Below, piece by piece: positions 8,309 to 14,472 of a stretch of 14,969 nt of DNA. Positions within the stretch are counted from its first letter, which is position 1, and every line of letters begins with the position of its first letter. Below the pieces are notes generated by a model, which worked only from the letters and a program-made list of their open reading frames with translations, was not told the DNA's origin and did not search any database. A program made the position numbers and the translations under genes. The stretch comes from RGIG5579 sp045590715 (lineage in GTDB: Bacteria; Bacillota; Clostridia; Oscillospirales; SIG627), in NCBI GenBank assembly GCA_045590715.1, contig JAZNRO010000043.1:1-14969 (forward strand), given 5' to 3'.

Positions 8309-9331
8309 TTATGCCTTGATATCAATCTTGTAGCCGGTGATCTTGGCGGCAAGACGAACGTTCTGACCTTCTTTACCGATGGCCAGGGACAGCTGATCGG
8401 GCGCAACCTCTACCTGACAGGTCTTATCTTCAAATACGTCTACGGAAAGCACCGTAGCAGGAGCCAGAGATGCGGCGATGAATTCTGCCGGATCTTCGCT
8501 GTACTGGATCAGATCGATCTTTTCACCGGGGGCTTCCTTCAGAATATTTGCCTTTCTCATTCCCTTTACACCGATACAGCTACCGATAGGATCTACGTTT
8601 TCATCTCTGGAGTAAACGGCAACCTTGGTGCGGCTTCCGGCTTCTCTTGCGATGGCGTGGATGATTACGGTACCGTCCTGAATTTCAGGTACTTCGGTCT
8701 CAAACAGACGCTTAATGAAATTGGGATGGGTACGGGAAAGAACGATAATGGGATTGCGGGTCTCTTTCTTTACTTCGCACACGTATACCTTTACGTGGTC
8801 ACCCACCTTGAAGCGGTCAGTGGGAAGCTGTTCTGCACGGGTCAGAGTAGCCTGGGTATTTTCAAATTCCAAAATCACGTTGCCGGTGTTCTTTTCGATG
8901 ATCATAACGGTACCGGTAATGATGCCTTCGGACTTCTTTTCATATTCTTCGATCAGTTTTCCCCGTTCTGCTTCACGGATACCCTGAACGATCACCTGCT
9001 TTGCATTCTGGGCAGGGATTCTGCCGAAATTCTTGGGCTTGAATTCATATTCCTGCACGTCGCCGATCTTGGCGCGCTTGGATTTCTTGCGGGCAGTTTC
9101 CAGATCCAGTTCGCAGGTAGGATCGGTCACTTCCTCTACTACCGTCATCAAGCGGTACATTTTTACCTTGCGCTTTTCGGTATCGATGGCAATGCGGACG
9201 TTTGCTTCGTTATTATTTTCTTTCTTATAGCCGGTCAGAAGCGCAGCTTCCACTCTTTCCAGCATAAATTCCTTGGGGATTCCTTTTTCTCTTTCCAAGG
9301 CTTCCAAAGCTTCAAAAAAATCGTTGTTCAT
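8309..9331 (-). CDS. nusA: Transcription termination/antitermination factor NusA
   Basis: NusA binds RNA polymerase and nascent RNA and stimulates pausing and intrinsic termination. The start is the ATG at 9331 (MNNDFFEALEALEREKG), with AAAGGA 8 bases upstream; a longer frame to 9355 lacks a site. The 340 residues comprise the N-terminal polymerase-binding domain (to about 125), an S1 domain (about 130-200), and KH1 and KH2 (VDPIGSCIGVKGMRKANIL, and LSLAIGKEGQNVRLAAKITG at the end). It lacks the C-terminal acidic repeats of E. coli NusA, as is usual in Bacillota. The leader of this operon contains a possible terminator, on which NusA itself could act. Confidence 0.96.
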   Translation of the reverse strand: MNNDFFEALEALEREKGIPKEFMLERVEAALLTGYKKENNNEANVRIAIDTEKRKVKMYRLMTVVEEVTDPTCELDLETARKKSKRAKIGDVQEYEFKPKNFGRIPAQNAKQVIVQGIREAERGKLIEEYEKKSEGIITGTVMIIEKNTGNVILEFENTQATLTRAEQLPTDRFKVGDHVKVYVCEVKKETRNPIIVLSRTHPNFIKRLFETEVPEIQDGTVIIHAIAREAGSRTKVAVYSRDENVDPIGSCIGVKGMRKANILKEAPGEKIDLIQYSEDPAEFIAASLAPATVLSVDVFEDKTCQVEVAPDQLSLAIGKEGQNVRLAAKITGYKIDIKA

Positions 9332-9367
9332 TTCCCGTATCCTTTCATTTCTCAATCAAGCTCTTTT

Positions 9368-9853
9368 TTATTCTTCCGCCGTGACAACTTTTGCCACAGC
9401 TTCTTTTTTCAAACGCAAAGACTGGCCCTCTACTGCAAGGCAGATCTCTTCCCCGTCGTAGGAAATAAGATCTCCCTCAAAGCTTTTTTTGCCATCCAAA
9501 GGGGCGTACAGACGAACGGAAACCGGCTGTCCCAGATAAAAAGCAAAATGCTCGGGTCTGGTCAAAGGACGGTTCATACCGGCAGAAGATACTTCCAGGT
9601 AATAGGCCTCTGCAATGGGGTCTTTTTCATCTAAAATGGGGCTAAGCAGGCGGGACACCTTCTCGCAGTCGTCCAGATCAATAGGGCTCTTGCGGTCCGG
9701 CTTCTCAATGGTAATGAGAAGATTGAAGTCGGCGCCTTCCTTATAGTAGTCTACATCCCAAAGAAGATATCCCATCTCCTCTACGGGTCCGCGGACGATC
9801 TCCTCCACTAATGCGGCAATTTTACCGCGACCTTTTCTTTCTGCCAAAGTCAT
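9368..9853 (-). CDS. rimP: Ribosome maturation factor RimP
   Basis: RimP assists 30S assembly. The 161 residues include the N-terminal alpha/beta domain with VEEMGYLLWDVDYYKEGADFN and the family motif EVSSAGMNRPLTRPEHF (family form EVSSPGxxRPL), then a small beta-barrel. The start is a judgement: the ATG at 9853 (MTLAERKGRGK) has GTGAGG just upstream, while an in-frame ATG at 9877 has no ribosome binding site and its codons overlap the putative terminator hairpin. It is the first gene of the operon, 36 bases before nusA. Confidence 0.92.
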   Translation of the reverse strand: MTLAERKGRGKIAALVEEIVRGPVEEMGYLLWDVDYYKEGADFNLLITIEKPDRKSPIDLDDCEKVSRLLSPILDEKDPIAEAYYLEVSSAGMNRPLTRPEHFAFYLGQPVSVRLYAPLDGKKSFEGDLISYDGEEICLAVEGQSLRLKKEAVAKVVTAEE

Positions 9854-9861
9854 AACCTCAC

Positions 9862-9892
9862 AAAAAAGTCTACTCATAGCAAAGCGAGTAGA
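9862..9892 (-). terminator. Candidate attenuator terminator in the rimP leader
   Basis: In the minus-strand transcript, TCTACTC (9892-9886), a 10-base spacer and GAGTAGA (9875-9869) can form a 7-bp stem, followed by one C and six U (9867-9862). This is the layout of a weak intrinsic terminator placed before the rimP ribosome binding site. Its 5' arm is also the 3' arm of the stronger upstream hairpin, so only one of the two can form at a time. Termination is predicted, not shown. Confidence 0.5.
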
Positions 9893-9911
9893 GCGGAAAT
9901 CCACTCTACTC
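9886..9911 (-). promoter_or_regulatory. Strong leader hairpin (possible antiterminator) before rimP
   Basis: The transcript reads GAGTAGAGTGG, loop ATTT, CCGCTCTACTC: an 11-bp stem with one G-U pair and a four-base loop, extendable by three pairs past a G-G mismatch. It lies within the untranslated leader, about 20 bases after the predicted start of transcription. Because it shares bases 9886-9892 with the downstream terminator-like hairpin, it would act as an antiterminator if both are real. Confidence 0.6.
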
Positions 9912-9937
9912 CCTTACGATCATATTGCTATGGTCAC

Positions 9938-9966
9938 ATTCTAACACAGCCACTTTTAAAAATCAA
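9938..9966 (-). promoter_or_regulatory. Sigma-A promoter of the rimP-nusA-infB operon
   Basis: The -35 element TTGATT (9966-9961), a 17-base spacer and the -10 element TAGAAT (9943-9938) on the minus strand fit the consensus well (4/6 and 5/6). Transcription should start near 9931, leaving a leader of about 78 bases before the rimP ATG at 9853. Confidence 0.7.
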
Positions 9967-10027
9967 GAGTTTTTCCGTTTTTTTCTTATTTTTACTGATC
10001 CTTTCTTTTATTTCTCCTAATATTCTA

Positions 10028-10056
10028 TTGAATATAAGAGAAAAATATGCTAAAAT
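10028..10056 (+). promoter_or_regulatory. Sigma-A promoter of the lipoprotein gene
   Basis: TTGAAT (10028-10033), a 17-base spacer and TAAAAT (10051-10056), preceded by an extended -10 TG, form a good vegetative promoter. Transcription should begin near 10063, giving a short leader to the ATG at 10100. It diverges from the rimP promoter, the two lying about 60 bases apart. Confidence 0.75.
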
Positions 10057-10099
10057 CATACAGGTTCCACTCCATTTTCTATATCAAAAGGAGAAAACA

Positions 10100-10639
10100 A
10101 TGAAACTTCAAAAATTACTTGTCCTGGCCCTGGCGCTTCTTCTTTGCCTTTCCCTCTTTTCCTGCGCAAAAAAAGAGCCTCAGACCAAAACCGAAGAAGA
10201 AGATAAAACCGAAGAAAAACTGGACCCCATATTTGATACCTACGATCACTCGGAAGAAGTTGAGCTTTTGGACAATACGGAGACCTGGCTTGGCCTTTCC
10301 GATTCCGGCCCCTTAAAAGATAAGGACGGCTATCAAATTAATATCATCAAAAACAAAAAGGACCTGGATCCTTACCGCCCTTACATTTTTTCCCTTTCAG
10401 CGGAAGATGAAGAGAGAATGCTTTCCGACAAAGACGGCAGAATCGTTCTCATTGAGCTTGTGGCCGAAGATGAATACACCCAGTATTCTACCGACAGTAT
10501 CCAAAGCTTTGCCGGCACCATGACCGTTGCCATCTCCCGCCACGAAGCAGAAGAGCCGACGGATGCCCACACTTTCTTCCTTCTCTACTTCCCCGGTGAA
10601 ATGTACCGCGGCGAGGCCGTAGAAGTCCTTCTCTCATAA
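10100..10639 (+). CDS. Small hypothetical lipoprotein
   Basis: The 179-residue protein begins with a lipoprotein signal peptide: MKLQK, a hydrophobic stretch, then the lipobox LFSC with the lipidated Cys at residue 22. A Lys/Glu-rich linker (about 25-42) follows, then an acidic soluble domain of about 135 residues that I do not recognise; it contains no obvious catalytic motif. It should be anchored to the outer face of the membrane. I chose the ATG at 10100 because of the AAAAGGAGA site just upstream; the TTG at 10028 that would lengthen it is the promoter -35 element. It stands alone, transcribed away from the rimP operon, and ends at the terminator at 10657. Confidence 0.8.
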   Translation: MKLQKLLVLALALLLCLSLFSCAKKEPQTKTEEEDKTEEKLDPIFDTYDHSEEVELLDNTETWLGLSDSGPLKDKDGYQINIIKNKKDLDPYRPYIFSLSAEDEERMLSDKDGRIVLIELVAEDEYTQYSTDSIQSFAGTMTVAISRHEAEEPTDAHTFFLLYFPGEMYRGEAVEVLLS

Positions 10640-10656
10640 CAAAATAATAAAAATAC

Positions 10657-10686
10657 AAAAAGCCGTGCCTTGCACGACTTTTTTGT
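10657..10686. terminator. Bidirectional intrinsic terminator after the lipoprotein gene
   Basis: GCCGTGC, loop CTT, GCACGAC, flanked by AAAAA on the left and TTTTTT on the right. On the minus strand the stem is complete with one G-U pair; on the plus strand it has a single C-A mismatch. It lies 18 bases after the lipoprotein stop. Its original role was probably as terminator of the tRNA-Ser gene read on the minus strand. Confidence 0.75.
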
Positions 10687-10707
10687 TTTGGCGGAGACGG
10701 TGGGATT
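10657..10707. repeat. 51-bp direct repeat, copy 1 (terminator plus tRNA-Ser 3' tip)
   Basis: This stretch is identical over 51 bases to 10758-10808. It contains a hairpin flanked by A and T runs and then the last 19 bases of a serine tRNA read on the minus strand, including the encoded CCA (10691-10689). Beyond 10707 this copy loses tRNA similarity. Confidence 0.85.
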
Positions 10708-10757
10708 TACCCCTTCGGGCATAAACTTCGAATCCCTTCCATCTTCAATAAAAACAA

Positions 10758-10808
10758 AAAAAGCCGTGCCTTGCACGACTTTTTTGTTTTGGCGGAGACG
10801 GTGGGATT
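10758..10808. repeat. 51-bp direct repeat, copy 2 (terminator plus tRNA-Ser 3' end)
   Basis: This is the second identical copy of the 10657-10707 block: hairpin terminator at about 10758-10786, then the tRNA-Ser acceptor and T-stem bases on the minus strand. Here the tRNA similarity continues to 10845. A 50-base spacer separates the copies. Confidence 0.85.
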
Positions 10809-10849
10809 CGAACCCACGTGCGATTGCTCGCAAACTGATTTCGAGTCAA
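10790..10849 (-). pseudogene. 3' half of tRNA-Ser (CGA), broken at the anticodon stem: probable att site
   Basis: Read on the minus strand: anticodon loop CTCGAAA (10845-10839, anticodon CGA), stem TCAGT, a class II variable arm TGCGA-GCAA-TCGCA, T arm GTGGG-TTCGAAT-CCCAC, acceptor strand CGTCTCC, then G and CCA (10792-10790). The 5' partner GGAGACG and the D arm are absent; the 5' flank matches only four bases of the anticodon stem. A tRNA 3' half with unrelated DNA on its 5' side is what remains at one end when an element integrates at the anticodon loop of a tRNA gene. The intact gene would then lie at the other end, to the right and outside the window. Confidence 0.75.
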
Positions 10850-10909
10850 GTGTCAAAAAACGAACTTGGCGGAATTTAACGGAAGATAACGGCAACAGAG
10901 AGAACCCCG

Positions 10910-10935
10910 AAAACCCCGATGTTTTCAGGGGTTTT
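10910..10935. terminator. Terminator-like hairpin
   Basis: AAAACCCC, a 10-base loop and GGGGTTTT make a perfect 8-bp inverted repeat that ends in four T on the plus strand and, by symmetry, on the minus strand. It lies just inside the accessory region. It could insulate the element from the chromosome. Confidence 0.5.
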
Positions 10936-11000
10936 ATCATTTTTATATCCAAAAACACAGTGATAATCAGGGTCTAAAAGTCTCTTCCGATTTTGCCGAG

Positions 11001-11037
11001 TTCTAATGGATTTTTGAGAAAGTCTATTAGAATTTTT
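11001..11037 (+). terminator. AT-rich hairpin followed by T run
   Basis: TTCTAATGGA, a 12-base loop and TCTATTAGAA form a 10-bp stem with one G-U pair in the plus-strand RNA, followed by TTTTT. It could be a weak terminator, but no gene reads into it, so its role is open. Confidence 0.35.
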
Positions 11038-11154
11038 CGTAGAACTACGCCTATTTTCACCTCAAAATCACCCCTTTGGCAGTGCAATAAAAAGTGCTGG
11101 TTGAGGCATACGAAACACAAAATCGTGTTGGCTAATCAACGGACAGAATAAAAA

Positions 11155-11215
11155 TGCCGTTATCGGCAAAAATATAAGCGACTGTCATTTTTGACTAATT
11201 GACATTTTGCCGATA
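11155..11215. promoter_or_regulatory. Inverted repeats around the fic promoter (candidate operator)
   Basis: TATCGGCAAAA (11161-11171) is matched perfectly in inverse by TTTTGCCGATA (11205-11215), which sits in the -35/-10 spacer. TGCCG-TTAT-CGGCA (11155-11168) adds another inverted half site. Between them lies TGTCA-N12-TGACA (11183-11204), whose right arm is part of the -35 box. Three TGCCG half sites around a promoter suggest a repressor operator; the helix-turn-helix at the start of the downstream protein is a natural candidate regulator. Confidence 0.5.
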
Positions 11216-11227
11216 TTGTGATATACT
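11199..11227 (+). promoter_or_regulatory. Strong sigma-A promoter of the fic-nuclease pair
   Basis: The -35 TTGACA (11199-11204) is a perfect match, the spacer is 17 bases, and the -10 TATACT (11222-11227) has an extended TG two bases upstream. Transcription should start near 11234, only about 20 bases before the ATG at 11255; the ribosome binding site GGAGGT lies in between. Confidence 0.8.
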
Positions 11228-11254
11228 AATAGCAGTAAATTTGGAGGTAGGAAT

Positions 11255-12151
11255 ATGAAATATCTATCCGTTAAAGAGGTCGCTTTACTTTGGGATACAT
11301 CTGAGCGTAGTGTTCGCAATTATTGCGCCGCAGGTCGTGTTCCCGGTGCTTTCCTGACGGGCAAGACTTGGAACATCCCCGAAAACGCAGAGAAACCCGA
11401 AAGAAGTAATAAAAGCAAACCCGCACCACAGACCTTACTTGATATTCTGAAAGAGGAAAAGCGTGGTCAAGTTCACGGCGGAATTTATCATAAAATACAG
11501 ATTGAACTGACCTACAACTCTAATCATATTGAAGGCAGCCGCCTAACCCACGATCAGACCCGTTATATCTTCGAAACCAACACTATCGGCTTAACCGAAG
11601 AAGGTGTGCGTGTTGATGATATTATCGAAACCGCTACCCACTTCCGCTGTATCGATGAAATTATTGAGAGTGCAAAATCACAGCTAAGTGAAAAGTTTAT
11701 AAAGCATCTGCATTTTATTCTTAAGACTGGTACAAGCGATTCGAAAAAAGATTGGTTTGTCGTTGGTGATTATAAAAAGTTGCCGAACGAAGTTGGTGGT
11801 AGAGAAACTACCCTCCCCGAGGACGTGTCGGGAAAAATGAAAAAACTCCTTGCGGATTATACCAACAAACACAATGTTACACTTGAAGATATAATTGAGT
11901 TCCACGTAATGTTTGAACGCATCCATCCGTTCCAAGACGGGAACGGTCGTGTCGGCAGACTTATTATGTTCAAAGAGTGCTTAAAACACGGTATTGTACC
12001 GTTTATCATCGAAGATAAAATCAAAATGTTCTAGTATCGCGGACTAAAAGAATGGAATCAGGAAAAGGGTTACCTTACCGACACAGTTCTTTCTGCACAG
12101 GATACATTCAAGGCATATTTGGATTATTTCAGAATAAATTATGAGGAATAA
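11255..12151 (+). pseudogene. Fic-domain protein with N-terminal helix-turn-helix, interrupted by an in-frame TAG
   Basis: Residues 1-45 (LSVKEVALLWDTSERSVRNY) look like an excisionase/MerR-type helix-turn-helix. A Fic domain follows, with the inhibitory-helix motif SNHIEG (Ser89-Gly94, inhibitory Glu93) ahead of the catalytic motif HPFQDGNGRVGR at 224-235. All catalytic residues are present, so it should transfer AMP (or a related group) to a protein hydroxyl, with the inhibitory helix placed as in class II enzymes. TAG at 12032-12034 stops it after 259 residues. The frame stays open for 38 more sensible codons (YRGLKEWNQEKGYLTDTV...), ending in TAA at 12149-12151, so the natural protein was about 298 residues and TAG probably replaced a Tyr codon. 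The truncated product keeps the active site but loses the terminal helices; it may be inactive. GGAGGT precedes the ATG. The natural stop lies 3 bases before the nuclease gene. Confidence 0.8.
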
Positions 12152-12154
12152 AGT

Positions 12155-12985
12155 ATGGCAAAAAACACAGGTAAAGAATACGAAAAATTAACGCAATATA
12201 TATTCGATCAAATTGTTAATCAGCAACAGGTTAATACAATTGACGTACAACACGATGTGCTTTTACAAGGCAAGTCCACCTCTCATCAAATTGACGTGTA
12301 TTGGAAATTTGAGGTGGGCGGAGAAGAATACTCGACTATTGTTCAAGCAAAGGATTGGAAAAACAAGGTTCCTCAGAAAGAAATGTTAGCATTTAATGAT
12401 ATTATACGTGATCTTCCGTATGGAACAAAAGGGATTTTTGTATCACAAGCCGGATATCAAAAGGGTGCAATTGATGTCGCTAAAGCTAATGGTATTACAA
12501 TATACGAATTAAGACCGCCTATATCTTCAGATTGGGATGGCTATATCAAAACAATCAATATATCAATAGAGATGAAACATCCTGTTTATGAAAATATTGA
12601 AATCTCTATCGATGAGGAATGGTTAAAAAAACACACTGAAATACAATTAGGAAACAGATTGCATTTTTGTTGTGCGGGAGATGATTTCTTGTATAATGAA
12701 AATAATGTTCCCTATATAACTTTTAAAGACTTAATTATGTTTTTAGTAAACAAAAATCCAAATGATGTTAAATATGTTGAACATACTTTCGATAAAGATA
12801 CTTTTGCTGTTATTGAAAATAAACACGTTAAAATTAAATGTATAAAAGGGAATTTCGGGTATTCTTTCTCTTCCGATTCTATAGTAATTGATGCTGAGAA
12901 TTTTGTCGGGGCTGTTTTGAAAAATGTAGTATCAGGTGACTCAAAGCTGTTTGATAAGCAATATCGCCTTAAGCAAAAGCAATAA
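12155..12985 (+). CDS. Mrr-like PD-(D/E)xK restriction endonuclease-family protein
   Basis: The N-terminal third of this 276-residue protein fits the Mrr catalytic fold: GKEYEKLTQYIF in the first helix (Glu10), then HQIDVYW (Asp47) and IVQAKDWKNKV (Gln64-x-Lys66), a D...QxK nuclease site. The Mrr family includes type IV enzymes that cut modified DNA. Residues from about 135 onward are beta-rich and unrecognised, with no clear DNA-reading domain, so the target is unknown. The ribosome binding site GAGG lies inside the 3' end of the natural fic frame and the ATG follows its TAA by 3 bases, so the two genes were translationally coupled. The gene is much more AT-rich than the rimP operon. It could be the effector of a defence unit with Fic or an independent nuclease; no methyltransferase is nearby. 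Confidence 0.7.
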   Translation: MAKNTGKEYEKLTQYIFDQIVNQQQVNTIDVQHDVLLQGKSTSHQIDVYWKFEVGGEEYSTIVQAKDWKNKVPQKEMLAFNDIIRDLPYGTKGIFVSQAGYQKGAIDVAKANGITIYELRPPISSDWDGYIKTINISIEMKHPVYENIEISIDEEWLKKHTEIQLGNRLHFCCAGDDFLYNENNVPYITFKDLIMFLVNKNPNDVKYVEHTFDKDTFAVIENKHVKIKCIKGNFGYSFSSDSIVIDAENFVGAVLKNVVSGDSKLFDKQYRLKQKQ

Positions 12986-13043
12986 GTCAAATCCGATAAT
13001 ATCTAAGGATTTATACGAATATTTAATGATAAATCAACAACAT

Positions 13044-13082
13044 AAAGAGCAGCAGATTTAGAATCTACTGCTCTTTAGTTTT
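13044..13082. terminator. Strong bidirectional terminator between convergent genes
   Basis: AAAGAGCAG-c-AGATT, loop TAG, AATCT-a-CTGCTCTTT: a 14-bp stem with one mismatch, flanked by T runs (AGTTTTT on the plus strand, shorter on the minus). It sits between the nuclease gene and the minus-strand unit that ends at 13099, and probably ends both transcripts. Confidence 0.85.
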
Positions 13083-13098
13083 TAGAAAAGATTTCAGG

Positions 13099-13821
13099 TT
13101 AATTGTTTTCCACACCATCAATATAGCTTTTTAGTGTATTCAATTTTTCTTGTGTATCTATCATTTCCTTTGACAGTTCCGAATGATACTCAATCTGTTT
13201 TTCGCTTTTGATGCTTTCGTTTAACACTTCTTCTATCTCTTTAAGCGAATTGTAGACATTAACAAAGCGATACATTGATATACCATTGAGATTATTTGCA
13301 TTGTTGAAACAACTTTCTGGATATTGCACAACCAATGCGGCAATTTGCAAAGCTTTCTTATAATAGTAAAATGCTTCAAAAAGATAAAATAATCTTTCAT
13401 TATCAGCTTTTCCTACTTTGATATCATCATACTTTTGAAAATAGTCTCTTGACAAAAGTATACCATCACAAGCAATATGATCAAATTTATCAACTAAAGA
13501 TTTTGCATCAGTTCTGGTTATTTTCCCGTCATCTGCATCTGTCTCTTCTTTGCTGGATTTTCTATATCTTCTAAGTTTTTTAATTAGATATTTCAGAAGA
13601 AAATATAATATAACAATTATAACAATCTTCAAAACAATACCCCAAAATCCATTTAGAAGAATTAATTCTGATGAAATATAAAGAGAAAAAACTGCCGATA
13701 ATAAAGATGATAATATTTCTTCTATTTCACTGCCAATAGAATCTTGAACAGACTCATTTATTTGTCCGATTTTATCCGTTATATAAAATCGTAATAATTC
13801 AATATACTTACTTATATTCAT
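13099..13821 (-). CDS. Hypothetical protein with two hydrophobic segments
   Basis: I do not recognise this 240-residue protein. After an N-terminal helical part (MNISKYIELLRFYITDKIG) come two hydrophobic stretches, at about 40-60 and 62-82 (FWGIVLKIVIIVILYFLLKYL), ended by a basic cluster (KKLRRYRK). A soluble, helical, probably cytoplasmic part of about 150 residues follows, with a charged C-terminal helix that could form a coiled coil. Small two-helix membrane proteins with a cytoplasmic domain are common as effectors in phage defence, but no specific family can be claimed. I chose the ATG at 13821, which has GGCGGTGA upstream and starts 16 bases after the preceding gene; a longer frame to 13884 lacks a ribosome binding site and would overlap that gene. 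Confidence 0.65.
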   Translation of the reverse strand: MNISKYIELLRFYITDKIGQINESVQDSIGSEIEEILSSLLSAVFSLYISSELILLNGFWGIVLKIVIIVILYFLLKYLIKKLRRYRKSSKEETDADDGKITRTDAKSLVDKFDHIACDGILLSRDYFQKYDDIKVGKADNERLFYLFEAFYYYKKALQIAALVVQYPESCFNNANNLNGISMYRFVNVYNSLKEIEEVLNESIKSEKQIEYHSELSKEMIDTQEKLNTLKSYIDGVENN

Positions 13822-13837
13822 TTCACCGCCCACTTTC

Positions 13838-14455
13838 TTATTGTATGATATATTCTTTATTGTTATCCCAATCAACTTCTTCATGTTTGAGTTTCATAAG
13901 AGAATATTGACCTGTAAGATTGGCATTTAACAAATCATATTTTTCAATCAAATCTTTATCGGTGAGTTGGTTTTTTCGCTTATCAAAGTGTTTCTTGAAA
14001 ATCTGAACATGTTCAAAATATAAATAATCGCTTATACATGTTTTGTTCATTGCATTAATGTACTTATTTGCAGAAGAATTTTCATTGTCAATTCTATTTA
14101 GCAAACTTATTATAAAGAAAAATATAGAAACTACATTGAAAGGAATACGCACATACTTTTCATCGTTATTTCTGATCTTCAAAAAAGAACGGCGTATAGT
14201 CTTAATTTGTGTTGTTGACACTCTCTTTAGCCGGATTTTCTTTTTTAATCCATTTAATCTCCACTCACGGTTAATCTCATCGCGTATGAGCGAACATATT
14301 GCATTCAAACCAGCATCAGGTCTGTGAAAATAAAATTTTCCAATTTCTCTTAACACATCGTCAAAGTTAAAATTTGTAATAATTTTGTCACAAGGAAATG
14401 TTGCATAGCGATATGTAGGTAAAAATATTGGATTGTAATTTTGCATTTGTATCAT
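13838..14455 (-). CDS. Hypothetical protein, partner of the 13099 gene
   Basis: I do not recognise this 205-residue protein. It has an N-terminal region with LPTYRYATFPCDKIITNF, a strongly basic middle (about 65-100: LKKKIRLKRVSTTQIKTIRR), a short hydrophobic stretch (about 105-120: FNVVSIFFFIISLLNRI) that is either a buried helix or one membrane segment, and a charged helical C-terminus. GGAGG lies 9 bases before the ATG at 14455. It begins 17 bases after the phosphopantetheinyl transferase stop and ends 16 bases before the two-segment membrane protein, so all three appear co-transcribed. Its base composition is very AT-rich, like its partner's and unlike the rimP operon. Confidence 0.65.
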   Translation of the reverse strand: MIQMQNYNPIFLPTYRYATFPCDKIITNFNFDDVLREIGKFYFHRPDAGLNAICSLIRDEINREWRLNGLKKKIRLKRVSTTQIKTIRRSFLKIRNNDEKYVRIPFNVVSIFFFIISLLNRIDNENSSANKYINAMNKTCISDYLYFEHVQIFKKHFDKRKNQLTDKDLIEKYDLLNANLTGQYSLMKLKHEEVDWDNNKEYIIQ

Positions 14456-14472
14456 TATCTTTTCCTCCGATA

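Larger units (their letters stand above)
10850..11154. other. Non-coding stretch at the start of the accessory region
   Basis: No credible gene is seen here. It holds a terminator-like hairpin at 10910-10935, a second AT-rich hairpin with a T run at 11001-11037, and a short palindrome CGTAG-AA-CTACG at 11038-11049. The short open frames that cross 10585-10977 translate tRNA and terminator sequence and are not genes. Confidence 0.6.

Noticed and set aside
10028..10099. Extended N-terminus of the lipoprotein
   Set aside because: It would begin in the promoter -35 element and place a charged stretch before the signal peptide; ATG 10100 has a clear ribosome binding site.
10790..10880. A complete tRNA-Ser gene on the minus strand
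   Set aside because: The D arm and the 5' acceptor strand (GGAGACG) are missing upstream of the anticodon, so only the 3' half is present.
10585..10977. Several short frames on both strands around the tRNA remnant
   Set aside because: They translate the tRNA fragment and terminators (for example the GFEPT and GFESH type peptides), a well-known source of spurious proteins.
12032..12034. Amber codon recoded as an amino acid throughout the genome
   Set aside because: rbfA ends in TAG in the same window, so TAG acts as a normal stop; a local mutation is simpler.
13822..13884. Longer start (MKKLIGITIKN) for the two-segment membrane protein
   Set aside because: It lacks a ribosome binding site and overlaps the preceding gene by 47 bases; the ATG at 13821 fits better.
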